Assembly (NCBI GenBank): GCA_905221605.1
Contig: CAJNDS010002168.1
Location: 1,411,213 to 1,475,212 of the forward strand
Length of the DNA stretch: 64,000 nt
DNA from: Symbiodinium natans
Taxonomy: Eukaryota > Sar > Dinophyceae > Suessiales > Symbiodiniaceae
Direction of reading: 5' to 3'
The translations under genes and the position numbers were made by a program. The notes under the pieces were generated by a model, which worked only from the letters and a program-made list of their open reading frames with translations, did no database searches and was not told the DNA's origin. Positions 12,601-26,900 of the stretch are shown here, one piece after another (the first letter of the stretch is position 1; each line of letters opens with the position of its first letter).

Positions 12601-13806
12601 GTACCCTGTACCCTTTTTTTGGTTATGGGTTCCCTTATAATATCAGTAACCAACCAATAAAGCCTAAACCCTAAACACTAAACCCTAAATCTGGTTGCTG
12701 GGCTCCCAGCTCTTGTACAACCCGAAAGGTGCACATCCGTCTGCCGTGACAGGTCGGGGAAAAGGCAACGCATAAGCCCGTCCCTAAACCCTGAAGCTCC
12801 TAAAACAAAGCTCCCCAAAAGTCCTAACACTCCTACAACTCCTAGAGCTCGTAATAGTAATGTTCCTAAACCCTAAACTCCTAAACTCCTATTTTCCCAA
12901 ACCCTAAACCTCAAAGCTCCGAAACCCTTTGAGATCCGAAGCCAGCGCCTTCGTTGCTTCACTCCGCACCCGAGCAAAGAACACCTTGGCTTGGGGGGCG
13001 AACGTGATATCAAGCCTCGTTAAAACGCAAGAGAGCAAAAAACATCATGACTCAGCATCCCTAAACCCTAACCCTAAAGCCAAAGCCCTAAAGCGCCCTT
13101 ACAGGGTTTCGGGGGCTCCATTTTTTGGGAGGGTTTTTAGGGATTTGGACTTGCGGGCTTTCACTCGCAGATCCCCAAAGAACAGCTTGCCCAGGGCGGC
13201 CTTTGCGCGGCACCCTCCGCGGGCCCAGGCGAGGGTTTCGGGTTTCGGGCTTAGGGTTCAGGGTTTAGGGTTTAAGGTTTGCCATAATCCCTACTAAGGA
13301 CTGTTAGTTAGTATAACGGGGAACATCCCAATAGGTAACCTTTAACCTGTTTTGGGGCCTTCAGAATCCCAAAGGTTTACTTTAGATCCCCTAGGATACT
13401 GGACAACTAAGCCTCTGACACATGCTTGGAAACATGGGCCCTTGTCCTAGACTCGCTACTGCTTCTTTGAGCGCAGGCTACCACCCCGAACCAACCTCAC
13501 ACAACAGTGCTCTGGGGGGTTGATCTAAGTTATGGGCCATTCTGTTGGGGGCTCCGTTGCATCATCAATTTACTCCTCATCGTTTAGGGTACCGAAGAAA
13601 GTGACCAGTAAGTTGCATCAGCCCCGTAAGTACACATGAAACCCATTCATGCATCATCAGCTCTGAGCCAACAAGAAGAGACCTCGAAGCACCGCCCATT
13701 CCTTTCAGACTTAATATCCCGAAGCCTCAAGAAAAGTTCTAGGCATATGTTTAGACACATTTTGTATGCTTGTATATATATATATGTATATATATATAGA
13801 CTTATA

Positions 13807-13837
<31 letters not shown>

Positions 13838-16800
13838 GCACTTTTTTCATGTGTTTGTCCGGAACCTGTATGTACTGGAGCCCGCGGAAGCTCCCCACAG
13901 TTGCCGTAGCGCCTGCTTAACAGTCTAAGAGTAGCTATATGGGCCCTTAAGACGGTCCCTGGCATCCTTTAAAGGGTTCCGAAGTCTGGGGTCCTGGGGT
14001 TGTGCAGGGCGTATACAAGGGGTCCCCTTTCAAGGGCCCATGCGAAGGGACCATGTAGACCCCAAACCCTGAGACTCTGAGACCCGAAGACCCTAAGACC
14101 CTAGGACCCAAAGACCCTCAGACCCCAAGATTGACAGGGTCTGCCGGCTCTCCCGCGCAAGCGCCAGCGCCAGCTCCTGCACCCGCGCCATCGCTGGCGC
14201 AGCGCCTGGAGTGGCCAAGGTTGTGGCTTCAGTTTAGGGTTTAGGGTTTAGGGTTCAGCTTGTAAGTACCCTACAAGCCCCTAAAGCCTGTAAGCCCTAA
14301 ACCTCATAGACCCCTAAACTCTATAAGCCCTTATCAACCCTACAAGGTCTACCATAAGCCCGAAACCCTATAAGCTCCGCAACCCGAAAAGACCCAAACC
14401 CAGGCCCGAAACCCTATAAGCCTAAGACTCTAGGTCTTGGGGCATCCATAAACCCTCTTCTGAAAATCCTAGACAGTAGGTTGCGTCCGACCCTTGCGGA
14501 CCCAGCACTTGCGGCTTCTTTTTTAGGGCTTGAGGGTACATTCCCAGCCAACTCAAGAAAAAAAGAAAAGGTATAACCCCGCCCCCGAATCGTACCCTAT
14601 ACTACTACTGGCCCTAAACCCTAAACCCTAAACCCTTAAGGGGATCTGCTTTGTGGATCCAGGGGTCTGGTTTTCAGCAATCATCGGTTGCAGTGTTGAG
14701 TGTACGGCACCCTTACATGAATCAAGGGACAACCGGAGGGACCCTTACAAGGGACCTTAAGGCTCTTTGGGGCTTATCTAGGGGGTACGTAGCTATATAA
14801 GGGACTATGTAGAGGTTTAGCCGAAAAAAAAAGAGACTCAGGGTCCCTCCGAGGGGTCGGCTCCTTATACCCCTTAAATGAAGGGCGGGTTTAGGGTTTA
14901 GGGTTTAGGGTTTAGGGTTTAGGGTTTAGGGTTTAGGGTTTAGGGTTTAGGGTTTAGGGTTTAGGGCCGTGGGCGGCACTCTTTTGAGAGGCTGGTCCCA
15001 GAGCGCCGTGCCAACGTCATGAGCTGCGGCCTTAGTTTCTGTGTGGAAGCAACCCATACCCCTGGGAGGATCCGAAAAGTAGATCCCCTTATAAGGAGTC
15101 CTAAAGATTAGCCAATAGTAGAAAAGGGTGTGATTTCGGGGTTCTGCTTTTTGGATCCTCCCAGGGGTCCAGGAAGACAACTTTAGAAAGATGCCCTTGC
15201 GGGCGAGTGTTTTTTTCGCAATGTTTGCTCGTCTGCTCCTTCCAGCCTTTCCCGTCCATGTTCGCGTTTCCGGAAAACCGTAAACCCTAAACTACCCTAA
15301 ACCCGAGGTCTGTACTGTGACAGTGGTTTTCCATGAAGGGGATCAAGGGAGGTTTTGGCAGCAGTGGGGGCTTAGGGGCTCGAACAAGGCTTATCTTCCG
15401 TGCGCCCCGCCACCAAACCCTAAGCCCTAAACCCTAAACCCGAAACCCTAAACCCTCAACCCCAATGGAAGCTAGGCCCCTGGCACAGCGCTTCTGCGTT
15501 GAGCTTCCTACAGCATCTCGGAGCAACCTTACGAGCTTGTGCAGGATGTTTAGGGTTTAGGGTTTAGGGTCTAGGGTTTAGGGTTTGGGGTTTAGGGTTT
15601 AGGGTTCAGGAAATAGTTTTTAGGGTTTAGGGATAGCAGGAGAACCCTTGACAAAGACAGGTCTTCCCAGAAGGATCCTGATGCCAGCCCAATAGGCAAC
15701 CTTAAAGCACTCGAACCCCTCAACTCTGCACCTAAATCCCAGCGTCATGTTGATACGAAAAAGGGGCAGCGCATCTGTTTTTGCACTCAGATTCAGATAC
15801 TCCCTAAACCCTAAAGAACCCTAAGCCCTTGCAACGGCAAGCCGGCCTGAATGCTGAGTCCGCCAAGCAGAAGGTTTAAAGATCAGCGCGTTGCTCTTAG
15901 GGTTTAGGGTTTAGGGTTTAGGGTTTTTGCTCTTAGGGTTTAGGGTTTAGGGTTTAGGGTTTAGGGTTTAGGGTTTAGGGTTTAGGTCGTTTGTGCCTAG
16001 GCCAAAGCAGCAACTTCCCAAGGGGCCTCCAAAGGGCACGAGGAGTACCCTATTGGAGCCTACTGTGGCATTTCATCGGGTACTTGCTTGAGGGTGGGGG
16101 AGTTTAGGGTTTAGGGTTTAGGGTTAAGGTTTCAGGGTTTAGGGTTTAGGGGTTTAGGGTTTCATCGGGTACTTGGTTGGGGGTGGGGCGGGGGGCGGGG
16201 GGCGGAGGGAACCTCTCATCCTTAGTTTTACAGCCGTGTAAATCAGGCCTTGAGGCCTTGATCCTAGTACTTCCAGGGACATAGGGTTTAGGGTTTAGGG
16301 TGTGGGGTTTAGTTAGGGTTTAGGGTTTAGGGTTTAGGGTTTAGGGTTTGGGGTTTGGGGTTTGGGGTTTAGGGACCCCAAGAGTTATATACGTCCCCGT
16401 AGGTTTTGAGCCAAAGCAAAGCATCATCTGCACAGGCAGAGTCCGGTGGCTCCATCGCCGGCGCCGGAGGTTGCGGCAGCGGTGTCTCCAGGAAACCCGG
16501 AACCCTAAACCCTAAACCCTAAACCCTAAACCCTAAACCCTAAACCCTAAACCCTAAACCCTAAACCCTAAACCTAAACCCTAAACCTAAACCCTAAACC
16601 CTAAACCCCGAAATGCACAAGCGCAGGGTACGATCTTCCTCGTTTCGAGCTCCGAGTCCCTAAAGCCTTAAACCCTCTCGAGCCCCCACTCTCAAAGCCC
16701 TGGTCAGATCTGTAAACCTAGACCTCAAGAGTCTAGGGCCCGAGGCAGGTTGATAGCTGTTCCAGCTTGAGGACCCTGAACCCCTAGACCCTAAACCATT

Positions 16801-19800
16801 AGCCGTACGCCCTAAACCCTAAACTCTAAACCCTAAACCCTAAGCCCTAAACCCTAAACCCTAAACCCTAAACCGAGCTGGGCCCTAAACCCTACACCCT
16901 AAACCTGAAGGTTCTTGTTCGAGTCCATGGACCGATCGACCTGTTGGGGTACATTGCGTTAAAGCTTCCTTTTTCTTAGCAGGGGAAGTAGGGAATTGGG
17001 GTCCCGAAAAAAATCTCTATATACATATATACACATGTATATACATATATATATATATGTATATATTTATTTATATGTATATTTGTATATTTATTTACAT
17101 TTTATTGATTTATGCTTGATTCATATTTACATTCTCATAAGTATGTGCATATATATCTATATATATATATATACACAACATTTTCTGTTGTTGAATTGTT
17201 GAAGACCTCTTTAACTTGCACAGCTAAGCCCATACCCCGCACCCCCCCCCCCCCCCCCCCCCCCCCCTAGTAAAAAAAATGGCTTCTTGTCGTCAGAAAG
17301 GCCGTGGGTTCCAAAGGGTTTAGGGTTTAGGGTTTAGGGTTTAGGATTATTGGGTTTGGGAGTACTACACTTTAATACTTTCTTGGTTCTGGGTTCCCAC
17401 TATCGTGACTTATACCTGAAAAGTATATGCTTTTGTTCCAGGGTCTACTCGAAAGTAGGGACAATCTCCAGCACCCAGACTAGGCCCTCCAGGACCCAGA
17501 CTAGGCGGGTCCCGATTTGCATACTCATACTCTAAGCGAAACTTTTTGTCCCGGTTGTCAGGCTTTTCGAAGCTTCATGTGTGGGACCTTGTCGTCCTCC
17601 CCCTAACTAAACCCTAAACCCTAGACCCCCCTCTGCCCCTCGCGATCCTCCAGGACCTGCTCCGACGCCCAGTGCCGCCCCAGGCCCATCTCCAGGCAGA
17701 GCTCAGGGAAGAGTATGGGTTTAGAGTTTAGGGGTTTAGGGTTTAGGGTTTATAGGGTTTGTTCCAAAAGCCCAAAGCCTAAACTTTAATCGCTGAAACC
17801 TTTTAGCCGCTCTGAACAGCCCAAAAACCGACAAAAACCAAGCCCGAAGCCCTAAACCCTAAACCCTAAACTAAACCCTAAACCCTCAACCCAACCCTAA
17901 ACCCTAAACCCTAAGCCCTAAACCCTAAACCCTAAACCCTAAACCCTAAACCCCAAACCCTAAACCCTAAACCCGAAACCCGAAACCCTAAACCCTAAAC
18001 CCTAAACCCCAACCCTAAACACTAAACCCTGTAAGCCCTGCATCACGAGGCCCTCTGCCTGCCCCAGCGCCTAGCCTGGCCGCTGCACCGATGCCGGCGC
18101 CCTCGCCAGCACCAGCTGAGGCCGGGGGCATCTGCTGGGGTTTAGGGTTTAGGGTTTAGGGTTTAGGGTTTAGGGTTTAGGGTTTAGGGTTTAGGGTTTA
18201 GGGTTTAGCGCGTCTTGGGTCTCGCGTCAAGAATCACCCTATAGACCCCAAACCCTCTAAACCCCGTAAACCCTCACAATGAAATCAACCCTCCTAAGCT
18301 CTGTAAACCGCCGAAACTCCCCTAAACCCTAAACCCTCTACCCTCTAAACCCTTTACCCTCTAAACCCTAAACCCTAAACCCTCTCAACCAGAACACCCA
18401 GGCTGCTCCTGCCCCTGCCCCCGCCTTTCCGCCCGCCTTTGCGGCCGCGGAGGGGAAGCCTGGGGAGCTGCGCCTGTGGTCCAAAGAGGGGTATTTAGGG
18501 TTTAGGGTTTAGGGTTTAGGGTTTAGGGTTTAGGGTTTAGGGTTTAGGGTTAATTTAAGGTACAGGGTTTAGGGTTTAGGGCTTCGGGTTTAGGGTTTCG
18601 GGTTTCGGGTTCAGGGTTTACGGCTCAGAGAGGCCCGTACCCCTTGAATTATGAATTATGAAGACATGCCTTCGTTCCCTGTAAACCCTAAACCCTGAGC
18701 CCCCGGGCTAGCAGGGCATGCTCCTTATTAGGGGGTAGGGTTTCGGGTTTCTTTTAAAGGGTTCGGAGAGTTCTGCCCGGCAGAGGACAGGCAGGCTTCA
18801 AATCTTCGCTCCCTTTCGCCGCATTTTCTTCTGAAGAAGATACTGGGTGTTTCTCTGTAGAGCCAAAAAAGGCCGCTTTAATATGCTATAAGAGTATCAG
18901 GGGAGGGTTTGAACATTTATTATCATCCTTAATCCCCGAGAGAATCCTTATAAGGCTATATATACTTAAGGACTGTGGGGCCCCCCAAGCCTACGCCTGG
19001 CATGACGGGCCAAGCCAGCCCAGAACTAAACCCTAAACCCTAAACCCTAAACCCTAAACCCTAAACCCTAAACCCTAAACTGGCCAAAGCCAAAGGTACC
19101 TGACGGCGGGAGGCCACTGCGTCGAAGTGGTCGTGAAAGCAGATTCCTGGCTCCAATAGTTCCTACTTGGATTAGGGTTTAGGGTTTAGGGTTTAGGGTT
19201 TTGGGTTTAGGGTTTAGGGTTTAGGGTTTAGGGTAGTTGTAAATGGGGTTATAAGTATGGTAGCGAGCGTTTTGAGGGGCCATTTAGGGTGCTTGCAACC
19301 CTGCTTCTAAGTACCCATGAACTTTCTTGTAAACACCAAGTCCCGAAACACTAAACCCTAAGATGCAGTGCTGTCGACATGCGGGGGATTGGCCGAGAAG
19401 GCCTTTCAGACAACTCGGCTGGCAAAGTGTGGGGGTCAGCTTTGCCTTCGTGTTCAGGGTTTTGCCGGATCTTGAACCAGACTGCGTCAAAACGCAAGCT
19501 CTGCAAAATGTTTCTGCCGCACTGCCCGAGCCTGCCTGAACTAACCCTGATATGAATCTGAAGCAGGGCTTATATGGGTGTTCTTTTGGGGATACAAGGA
19601 ATATAAACCCTACTTCACATAGGCCCTATATAGCTAAGTAGCCCCTAGATAAGCCCCAAAGAACCCCGGAGGTCCCTTGTAAGGGCCCCTCCTTTAGTCC
19701 CTTGATTCATGCAAGGGCTATCCCTAAACCCTAAACCCTAAACCCTAAACCCTAAACCCTAAACCCTAAACATGTATAAGCTGCAACAAAACCGCCGCCC

Positions 19801-22800
19801 TCTTCTGGGCCCCAAGAGGACAGCGACAGCCGATCCATTCAGCTCAAGCACCTTTGACAAAGTTTAGGGTTTAGGGTTTAGGGTTTAGGGTTTAGGGTTT
19901 AGGGCTTAAGGTTGGTTTAGGGTTCAGGGTTCAGGGTTTTTAGCGGTCTTGGGAGGGGAGGCTGGCTTCAAGGCTTCGAATTCACAGGTTGCTTCTTGGC
20001 AGATGTCAACCTTGGCAGCCAAACCCTCTAAGCCCGACACCCTGATAGGGTTCAGGGTTTAGGGTTTAGGGTTTAGGGTTTAGGGTATAGGGTTAAGGGT
20101 TTGTACATTGGGATCAGAATGCCAAGAACTTTGAGTGATTTCCGTTATCGTGTCTTCTGGAGTGGGGGTGAGATGTACATCATGTTAGAGGGGAGGGAGT
20201 TGCATCCTTGACTCCTTGACGACCTCCCCCAAGGCAAGCCATCTTCAGACGCGACCTTTTTCGGATTGTGTTTGTTTCACGTCTTTCCGGGTTTGATTTG
20301 CGTATGTTTGTTTAAAGTTCTTCGGGCCCGAAGCCTTTTATGACGCCATTTGCCCACCGACTTTTGAATATCTACAGCGCCTCGATCCCACCCCGGATTC
20401 GATGTTTATACTGCAAGAAGGTCCGTTGGCATGGAAGCAGATGCTGAAAGGTCGTTTAGAGGCAGTCCACTCAAGTCCACCAGGTATACGGGGGTATAGG
20501 GCTTAGGCAATTGAGAGGGCTTGAGGCGACAAAGGAGACCCTGTGTCAAGGCAGAGGGATCCGCTCTTAGCTCGACCCGTGACTTTTAGGGTTTAGGGTT
20601 TAGGGTTTAGGGTTTAGGGTTTAGGGTTTAAGGGGTTTCTTGATTTCGAACTGCCTGCAAACAGCCTTACTTCCACGCCTCGATGCCTTCTTCAGGCAGA
20701 CGTAAAAATCATCTTCGCGTTTTCGGCTACCATCCAGCAGGTACACTGGGCCCGACACCGGCCACCTCGACACCGTAGTTCCCGGACAGGCTGGTGAGTT
20801 TAGGGTCTACCTGGACCCCCAAGGTACGTTAAAAAAACAGCCCAAAACCCACAAAAGTGCTATCATTTTGCATATTTTGGGACTTTATGTAGGGCTGGGG
20901 TTTACTTGGAGGTTCATGGGTAGTTACAAGTGGGGTTATAAGTAGGGCAATTCTACTTATAGCTGGTTATAACCATATTTAGGGTACTTATAACCCTACT
21001 TGTAACTACCCATGAACCTCCAAGTAGGGTCTAGGGTTGAGGGTCCAGTGCTTGGAGGTTCACGGGTTAGGTGGCGCCCTTCGGTATCCGAACCCTTATA
21101 AGCCCACATTCTGCAAAACAACGGCACGGCACCCAAATCCCTAAACCCAACATGGGAGTATTGGGGGGACTCTTTGGATCCGGCTTGGGGCTTGAAGGCA
21201 CGTGAGGTTTCAGGGTTCAGGGTTTAGAGTTTATACAGAGGCAGGTACATAATTGTCATTTTTTATCACCCTTAATCCCCAAAAAATCCTGATAAAGCCA
21301 AAAACATTTGTTTTTATAGGGCCCCCCAAACCTACCCTACACCCTAAACCCTAAACTCTAAATCCTAAACCCTAAACCCTAAACCCTAAACCCTAAACCC
21401 TAAACCCTAAACCCTAAACCCTAAACCCGTTTAGGGTGCCCTGTAGGTTCTCTTCTGCGACCCGGTGGTCCCCGCGTGCGTGCAGCCAGAGCTGGACCGG
21501 GGAGGGGTGGGGGTGGGGGGGGGGGTTAGGGTTTAGGGTTTAGGGTTTAGGGTTTAGGGTTTAGGGTTTAGGGTTTAGGGTTTGGACCCCCAAATAGTAG
21601 GATCCCAAAAGCCCTGAACCCCAAGCCCTAACCCTAAAATCACCTGTACTTCGGACCCCAACATAGGTGCCCATTGTTTCGGAATGCCCCAATGCCAGGA
21701 CCCTAAACCCTAAACCCTAACCCTAAACCCAAAACCCTAAACCCTGAGAATGTAGCAGGGTTAAGATTTGGCGTCGAGCCTGGCTTCCAGGGGCTTCGTC
21801 GGGTTGCTGTGGTTTCTAGGCCGCGGAAACCCTGCGACCCTCAAAGTAGGGTAGAATTTAGGGTTTAGGGTTTAGGGTTTAGGGTTTAGGGTTTAGGGTT
21901 TAGGGTACTTCCCTCCTTGAATGGGGAAGATGGGGCTTCCTCCGGGTAAGCCCTCTAACCCTACACCATCCGTTTAAGCTGCAAGCCTTGCGAGCCCCTT
22001 AAGAATGTCGCGAATTCCACCTAAACCCTAAACCCTAAACCCTAAACCCTAAACCCTAAACCCTAAACCCTAAACCCTAAACCCTAAACCCTAAACCCTA
22101 AACCCTAAACCCTAAACCCTAAACCCTAACGACCCTCCACCCTAGAGGGATGCCCTCAACAGGCTTCCTATTCAGTACAGGGGTTGAGTCCAACCCAAGA
22201 CAGGGAAGCACGGGAATTTAAAGTCATTCTCAAAAGGAATGCCTGACAAGCCCTGGCAATTCCCAACCACAGAGTCACAACAAACTTCCCAAAGCATCTA
22301 TTCAACCCTGACCCCTCTCCCCTCACCCCTAACCCCCTAACCCCGAACCCCGAACCCCTAACCCCTAACCCCTAACCCCTAACCCCTAAACCCTAAACCC
22401 TAAACCCTGAACCCTAACCCTAAACCCTAAACCCTAAACCCTAAACCCTAAACCCCCTTTCATTGTCACTACAGGACAGCTGCAAAGCCTTCTCCCCGCC
22501 TTGCCGCATCCTTGGCGGCCGTACTAGGAACCCCTGAACCCTAAACCCCAAACCCCAAACCCTAAACCCTAAACCCTAAACCCTAAAACCCTAAACCCCC
22601 AAACCCCCAATTTTGGGACCCGGAGACCGCCGAGCCCACTACCGCTTAAAGTTGAGCAGCCGCATTTAAACTAGTCCATGCCAAGGGTTTAGGGTACAGG
22701 GTTTATAAGGGTTTAGTGTTTGGGGACCAAGAGGAGCCCAGAATAACATGGGCCCTTTTTGGTTTGAAGGGTCTTCTAAGGGAAGCCAACCCCCCCCCCC

Positions 22801-23888
22801 CCAAAAAAAAAAAAAAACAAAAAGGGGGGACTTCGGGCCTACTCTGGGTCCTACACACCTTAGATATACCTGCTTCAGACCTTGAAGGAAGGTCAGGGGC
22901 CACAAGTGACAATGCCCAGACAGACAAGCCGGCCATGTTTTCGCCGGAAGCTACCGAGGATCCCAAACAATACTCAAGGGTTACTTACCTTCTCGTATTC
23001 CACTCGTTCTTAGAAGGCTTCAAGGACATTTCCCATAAAGTGGTACAGAGTGCTACATTTTCTAGGTCCATGAAACGATGAGCCTCCCCACAAAAGCAAG
23101 AGAAAACAAAACAACAGCTTTTCAAGCAACAGCAACTTGAGAAATTCCGAGATGCAGCAAGAATATCAGTGCAAAAAGGTAATGAACGCATGAGGGTGCA
23201 GAATTCCTGAGTTGAGGAGAGCCTATATTGCCCTTACAACTACCTAAGACTGACTCTTTCGCAGCTCTCCAGACTCCCTGCAGGGTTTAGGCATTAGGGT
23301 TTAGGGTGTCAGGGCCCCCTTCTAGTCCTTTGTCCAGGAGTTTGGGTATGATCTGGGGTTGGTTGGGAATGGATTGGTCGGCTTGTGACTGCAGTCCTTC
23401 TAAGCAGCCTGAGTCAGACTGTAGACCTCGAGTAAAGTTCTATGGGCCCGACTCCCGATATTCCCGCCCCAGAAGAATTTGCACTTTCTATGGGCCGCCC
23501 AAACCACTACGGCCTTGGGACTAGACGAACACTATTTCAGGTCTAGTATCCGCCAGAGCATCTAATCATCTGATCCACCCACCATTGGGGGTCCATACAG
23601 GGCTTTTTTCGGAAGAGAGTTTAGGGTTTAGGGTTTAGGGTTTAGGGTTTAGGGTTTAGGGTTTAGGGTTTAGGGGTTCAGCAAGGTGGCGGAGCCCCGG
23701 CGCCTTCCCCAGCACTCGTGGCGGTGGCGCCGGCGCCGGCGTCGGCAGAGCCCCGCATTCCGCGAGGCCGAGCATGGGACTCTTGCTTGGGGCTCCTGAT
23801 CGTCTGCAGAATATAAATATAAATATAGAAATAGAAATAGAAATATAAATATAAATATAAATAAACAAATTTATTTATTTATTTGTTT

Positions 23889-23923
<35 letters not shown>

Positions 23924-26900
23924 TGTTTATTTATATTTGTGTATTTGTTTTTTCTTATTTATGCAAATTATTTATGGTGTATATATATGTATAGAGAGAG
24001 AGAGACAGATCATAAAAAAAAAACTACCCAATGTTGATCAAGCCCCTATAGTGGCTCCCTGTTAATGCGACCATTCCGATGAGCCCATGGCTCCAAGCAT
24101 TTTCAACTCCCACCCTGCGGGTTCAGGGTTTAGGGTTTGGGGTTGAGGATTTAGGGGTTAGGGGGGTGTTCTCCATGTCCAGTGCTCTGGACCTTCACAA
24201 CCCCACAACATCCACCTATGGCATTCTTCTGGAACAGATGCCCGAAAACCATGGTGTAGGGTTTCCAGGTAGTTCCCAGTAGTATTCCCGGAAGTGGACT
24301 GTCTGAGAACCCCGTTGCGCAGCCCAGAATTCAAAACTCCCTAAACCTTAAACCCTAAACCCTGACCTACAGCGATCCTTCCTAGCCTGCGCAGCTTGCA
24401 GGATGGAGCATCCCAAAGATGATGCAGGCTTTGGGTCTTCTGCGCTGTGTTCCGAGTTGATGTTGGGAAGGCTAAGTCTCCATTAGGGTTTAGGGTTTAG
24501 GGCCAAGGTTTAGGGTTTAGGGTTTAGGGTGTAGGGCTTAGGGTTCAGGTTCCGGGGTTTAAAGACGCCCAAATCTGAAATGGCAGGTAGGGCTTCCGTG
24601 GCCAAACCTGAAAAACGACACTTTGACACACCTGGCTCTTTTCTTCCTGGTTCTTCGTATGGAATGAAGCAGTTAGGGCCCTATATATATATATATATAC
24701 ACCCTTTAAGTGATTGTATAGGATACCTCTGCCCCTCATTCCCTACTGAGAACCAGCCAGTTTTTGCACCGCAGCGCTGGGTCCTGTGCAGCCACTGGTG
24801 TGGTGAAACGGGCGAGTGCATGCAAATGGTCCCATACCTGAAGAACCCCAAACCTATAGTTTTGTAGGATACCTAATATTCCTATAAGGGGTTATAAAGA
24901 TATATGCATATGTACATGTATATATACGAAAAGTAAGTTTGGGGTTCTTTTGGTAAACCCGTAATCCTAAACCCTAAAAACAGAAGCATCAGCCCGGGCT
25001 TCATCCGGGACTTGAAGACCGTTTTGCCTTATAATCTAGGGCTTAAAGTTTAGGGATAGTCTAGGGGCTGGAAGAATCACTAATAGTATTCCCTGATGAT
25101 CCCTATGCAACTCCGCCCCCCCCCCCCCCCCGCCCCCAGAAAGAAACAAATCTTTTTTTATTTCGGCCCCCCCATGTTACGTTCCGTATTTGCCCTCGAT
25201 CTCTACGGCGAAAATGAATCCTGGTTGGTGCAGATTTGCGCAATCTGAAGTCAGGTCTTTGCCATGAATGGCATATACAAGGACTCAAAGGACTTGATGC
25301 TAGGCTCTTTAACAAGCCTTTCCAGCTCGGGTTTAGGGGTAGGGATTAGGGTTTAGGGTTTAGGGTTGATAACCGCCCAAGCCCTACACGCACACCCTGC
25401 GTGCTGCGGAGGCAGTGGCGGGGCCGCAGCCGTGAACTCCAGCAGACGTGACACCAGGGCTGACTGAGGGCGGCTCCTACTTGGAGGTTCATGGTACTTA
25501 GGGTTTAGGGTTTAGTGTTTAGGGTTTAGGGTTTAGGGTTTAGGGTTTAGGGTTTGTTAGCCAACCATAGCAGTACTTCTACCCCACTTATAAGCCCTTG
25601 AAGTGCCCTATTATGGTTATAAGTACATATCAGGGCTCACTGAGGGCGGCTGCTAGAAGAGCGTTTGTCCATAGAAGCATGTCAGTTTAGGTTTTAGGGT
25701 TTAGGGGTTTAGGGGTTTAGGGGTTAAGTAGGGTGTAGGGTGTAGGGTTCCTTTGGCACAGAAAAGAATACCGAGATTTATTCTTGCAACACCTGCTGCC
25801 ACATATGCAAACCCAAAACCCTAAACCCTAAACCCCAAAACCGCAAAGGCCAGCGCAAGAGCACCAAACCTAGAGGTGCAGGTAAAGCCTTGGACATACC
25901 TGGCCCTTGTTAGGGTTTAGGGTATGGAATTTAGGGTTGAGGATTTATAGGGCTTAGGGTTCACCAGCTCGCAGTGAGTTCAGCCTGAACGCGAAGCAAA
26001 AGTGTTTTCTTTGGCTTGCCTGACTACATGTGGGTTCTTCGAACGATCTCTTGACGGGATGGACCATTGGGAAAGACTCCCTTGAAAGGGGACTTCCTTA
26101 CTCAAAAGTATTTTGGTCAACTACCTTGCGGCGCCATTACTGGTTGCTTCACAGAAAGCAGCTCCACGCCTAGGGTATTGACGTTTGCTCTTTACTCTTT
26201 GCGCCTTTCATACAATGACCACATCTCATCGTTTCTGACGAAAGCCTCTCCGTTCATGTGCATCAGAATAGCCATTAGTTCTGCTCTTTCTTGGTGCAAG
26301 TCTCTGGGATGCACTGCTGAAGTCGTTCCACTCCCTCTCACCATACAACCCCTCCCCATATTTTACTTCGAGGTCCGCAGCAATGGACACTGAAGTCCAT
26401 ACACTCAGCTACTGCACGCAACAAGATGGTGAGGTAGCTGGGCCCTCCGCGATCTACCGGAAATGTGAGCCTCACCACGAAGATTTGACGCCAGCAGCGG
26501 TTGTCTACAGTTTGGCCACTTGACGTCCAGGGACCCAGCCCCATAAGCCCCAAACCCTGCAGGATCTACCATGCTGGGCTCCTAGCCTCTCTTTTCTTTG
26601 TGGTACTTTACTGTAACTTTAGATCCTTACCTTTTTGGGGTTTATGGGTTTCTTGTTAAGGCAGCTGAAAGTTTGATTTCTAGCTACCCGCCTGAGTGCA
26701 GCCAAGTTTTTCTTTGTCTCTCGCTCTCTCTCTCTCTCTCTCTTTCTGTCTCATTCTCTCTAGGTTTCTCTCTATGCTGTTTACATATGTGTGTGTGTAC
26801 GTGTATGCGTGTGTGTATCTATAGTCATTAATTTGTATGCCGCCCTCTACATATGCATATATATATATACACACACGCACCTTCTGTCCCCATATATATT

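Noticed and set aside
26680-26765. tRNA or small RNA gene near the (CT)n tract
   Set aside because: No cloverleaf, no A/B-box pair; only a CT microsatellite. No tRNA or rRNA was recognised anywhere in the window.
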